This document shows positions 6,486-7,167 of a stretch of 7,167 bases of DNA, piece by piece. How positions within the stretch are numbered: position 1 is the first letter of the stretch; every line of letters starts with the position of its first letter. Source of the stretch: Bacteroidota bacterium (GTDB taxonomy: Bacteria > Bacteroidota > Bacteroidia > Flavobacteriales_D > Crocinitomicaceae). The DNA is taken from assembly GCA_018825925.1 (NCBI GenBank), contig JAHKAT010000369.1:1-7167 (forward strand). The letters run 5' to 3'. A program made the translations under genes and the position numbers. Below the pieces are notes generated by a model. The model saw only the letters and a program-made list of their open reading frames with translations, had not been told where the DNA came from and searched no databases.

Positions 6486-7109
6486 TTAATTTTTCAACCA
6501 ACCGGCAATACTATTTCGAGTTCTTGTGGTAGAGGCTCTAACTTCATGTTCCATTTCATCGCTGCGAAAAAAGACTAACCGACCACCTAAGGGTGAAATA
6601 TTGGTTGGTATTTTGTCTTTTGGATATAAGGACAAGCAACCTCCGTCTTCCTCCTTCCAATGGTCGTTTAAATAGAGAACTGTTGAGAATTGTCGACCCT
6701 TTTCTGTTTTAAACTGATCGATATGGCGCTTGTACACACTGTTTTTTGCATAGCAAGAATAGTGACTTTCATAGCTGGTCAAGGCTGTGAAGCACGTTTT
6801 ATTCAAGTAGGAAATAAACTTTTCCATTTTTCTTAAATAAACCACTTCAAATGGATCTATACTGGTGTTTTGAATCCAATTTATCTTATCTCCTCGTGTT
6901 GTTCTATCTTCGTGAAAGGTTTCCTTCACTCCTATTCCTGCATTTTTTAAAACGCCTTGAGCATTTAATTCTCCCAAGTTTAGCAATAAACCAGTCACTA
7001 CATTTGGCGACAAAAAATCATTGCAACAACCATAATCTTGATCGATTAATCCTTGAATCAAAGCTTCAAATTGGTGGTTTTCCTGAAGGTCGAGTGAATC
7101 TTGGTTCAT
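6486..7109 (-). CDS. 2-oxoglutarate/Fe(II)-dependent prolyl hydroxylase, PHD2/EGLN-like
   Basis: The 207-residue product is a cytoplasmic dioxygenase of the prolyl 4-hydroxylase class. The iron triad is H129-x-D131 (YKRHIDQF) and H188 (DEMEHEV), and the 2-oxoglutarate carboxylate would be held by R198 in R-x-S (RNSIAGW). Between them lie TVLYLNDHW (143-151), EDGG (154-157) and GGRLVFFRSDEM (175-186). DKINWI (74-79) matches the conserved D-x-I-x-W-I stretch of HIF prolyl hydroxylases. The resemblance is to EGLN/PHD2 and to the Pseudomonas PPHD enzyme, which hydroxylates EF-Tu, rather than to collagen-type P4H or the PKHD/YbiX group. The EF-Tu target is an inference from that family. The length is normal for bacterial members. 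The ATG at 7109 has no clear Shine-Dalgarno site and lies in one arm of an inverted repeat. The PLP-enzyme gene follows in the same direction, so co-transcription is possible. Confidence 0.92.
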   Translation of the reverse strand: MNQDSLDLQENHQFEALIQGLIDQDYGCCNDFLSPNVVTGLLLNLGELNAQGVLKNAGIGVKETFHEDRTTRGDKINWIQNTSIDPFEVVYLRKMEKFISYLNKTCFTALTSYESHYSCYAKNSVYKRHIDQFKTEKGRQFSTVLYLNDHWKEEDGGCLSLYPKDKIPTNISPLGGRLVFFRSDEMEHEVRASTTRTRNSIAGWLKN

Positions 7110-7148
7110 ACTGTTTTAACTTTAACTCAAGTGCACAAAGTATGAACC
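7103..7148. repeat. 10-bp inverted repeat spanning the hydroxylase start codon
   Basis: GGTTCATACT (7103-7112) and AGTATGAACC (7139-7148) are perfect reverse complements separated by 26 nt, with a small GTGCAC palindrome (7131-7136) in the spacer. The start codon of the hydroxylase (7107-7109) lies in one arm. A possible -7 box (7136-7142) overlaps the other arm. It could be an operator for a dimeric regulator or, if transcription begins upstream, an mRNA hairpin that hides the start codon. Confidence 0.45.
7136..7142 (-). promoter_or_regulatory. Possible -7-like box (TACTTTG) for the hydroxylase gene
   Basis: On the minus strand TACTTTG lies 26 nt before the ATG at 7109 and resembles TAnnTTTG with one base missing. 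It is partly inside the distal arm of the inverted repeat, so binding to that arm would occlude it. No -33 TTG is visible in the remaining upstream bases before the window ends. Confidence 0.25.
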
Positions 7149-7167
7149 GGTGCGTAAAGGAACGGTA

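Noticed and set aside
1..7167. Search for CRISPR arrays, tRNA/rRNA genes, insertion sequences, phage genes or defence systems
   Set aside because: No spaced repeats, transposase or integrase motifs, tRNA-like folds or rRNA segments were seen; gene content is ordinary metabolic and envelope functions.

Overview
This window looks like a chromosomal, housekeeping-type stretch from a member of the Bacteroidota, most likely a flavobacterium-like organism. The reasons are the AT-rich composition, the near absence of Shine-Dalgarno sites, a -7 promoter box of the TAnnTTTG type before the lipoprotein gene, and the kinds of proteins encoded. I cannot name a genus. There is no sign of a mobile element, CRISPR array, tRNA or rRNA.

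Layout from left to right. (1) Positions 1-530, minus strand: a metallo-beta-lactamase-fold hydrolase of the glyoxalase II-like type, cut off at its C-terminus by the window edge and lacking any ATG start. (2) A 137-nt divergent intergenic region, then a small lipoprotein of unknown function on the plus strand (668-1198), closed by a clear intrinsic terminator. (3) ppk1, polyphosphate kinase 1 (1262-3334, plus), with all the catalytic landmarks. (4) Convergent with it, and sharing its stop-codon tetranucleotide TTAA, a YitT-family membrane protein (3331-4308, minus). Its probable terminator lies inside the 3' end of ppk1. (5) A 206-nt gene-free gap. (6) Two co-oriented minus-strand genes. The upstream one is a PHD2/EGLN-like 2-oxoglutarate Fe(II) prolyl hydroxylase (6486-7109). 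The downstream one is a large PLP-dependent enzyme of the Cys/Met metabolism (cystathionine gamma-synthase) family (4515-6365), which carries an N-terminal region that looks like a second, degenerate copy of the same fold.

The genes do not form one obvious pathway. ppk1 and the lipoprotein are separated by a terminator, and ppk1 and the YitT gene face each other. The hydroxylase and PLP genes may be co-transcribed, although the PLP gene may also have its own promoter. The most interesting points are the apparent pseudoenzyme-enzyme fusion in the PLP protein, the oxygen-sensor-like prolyl hydroxylase whose start codon sits in one arm of an inverted repeat, and the terminator-within-coding-sequence arrangement at the ppk1/YitT junction. 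All functional statements rest on motif reading by eye; no database search was run.
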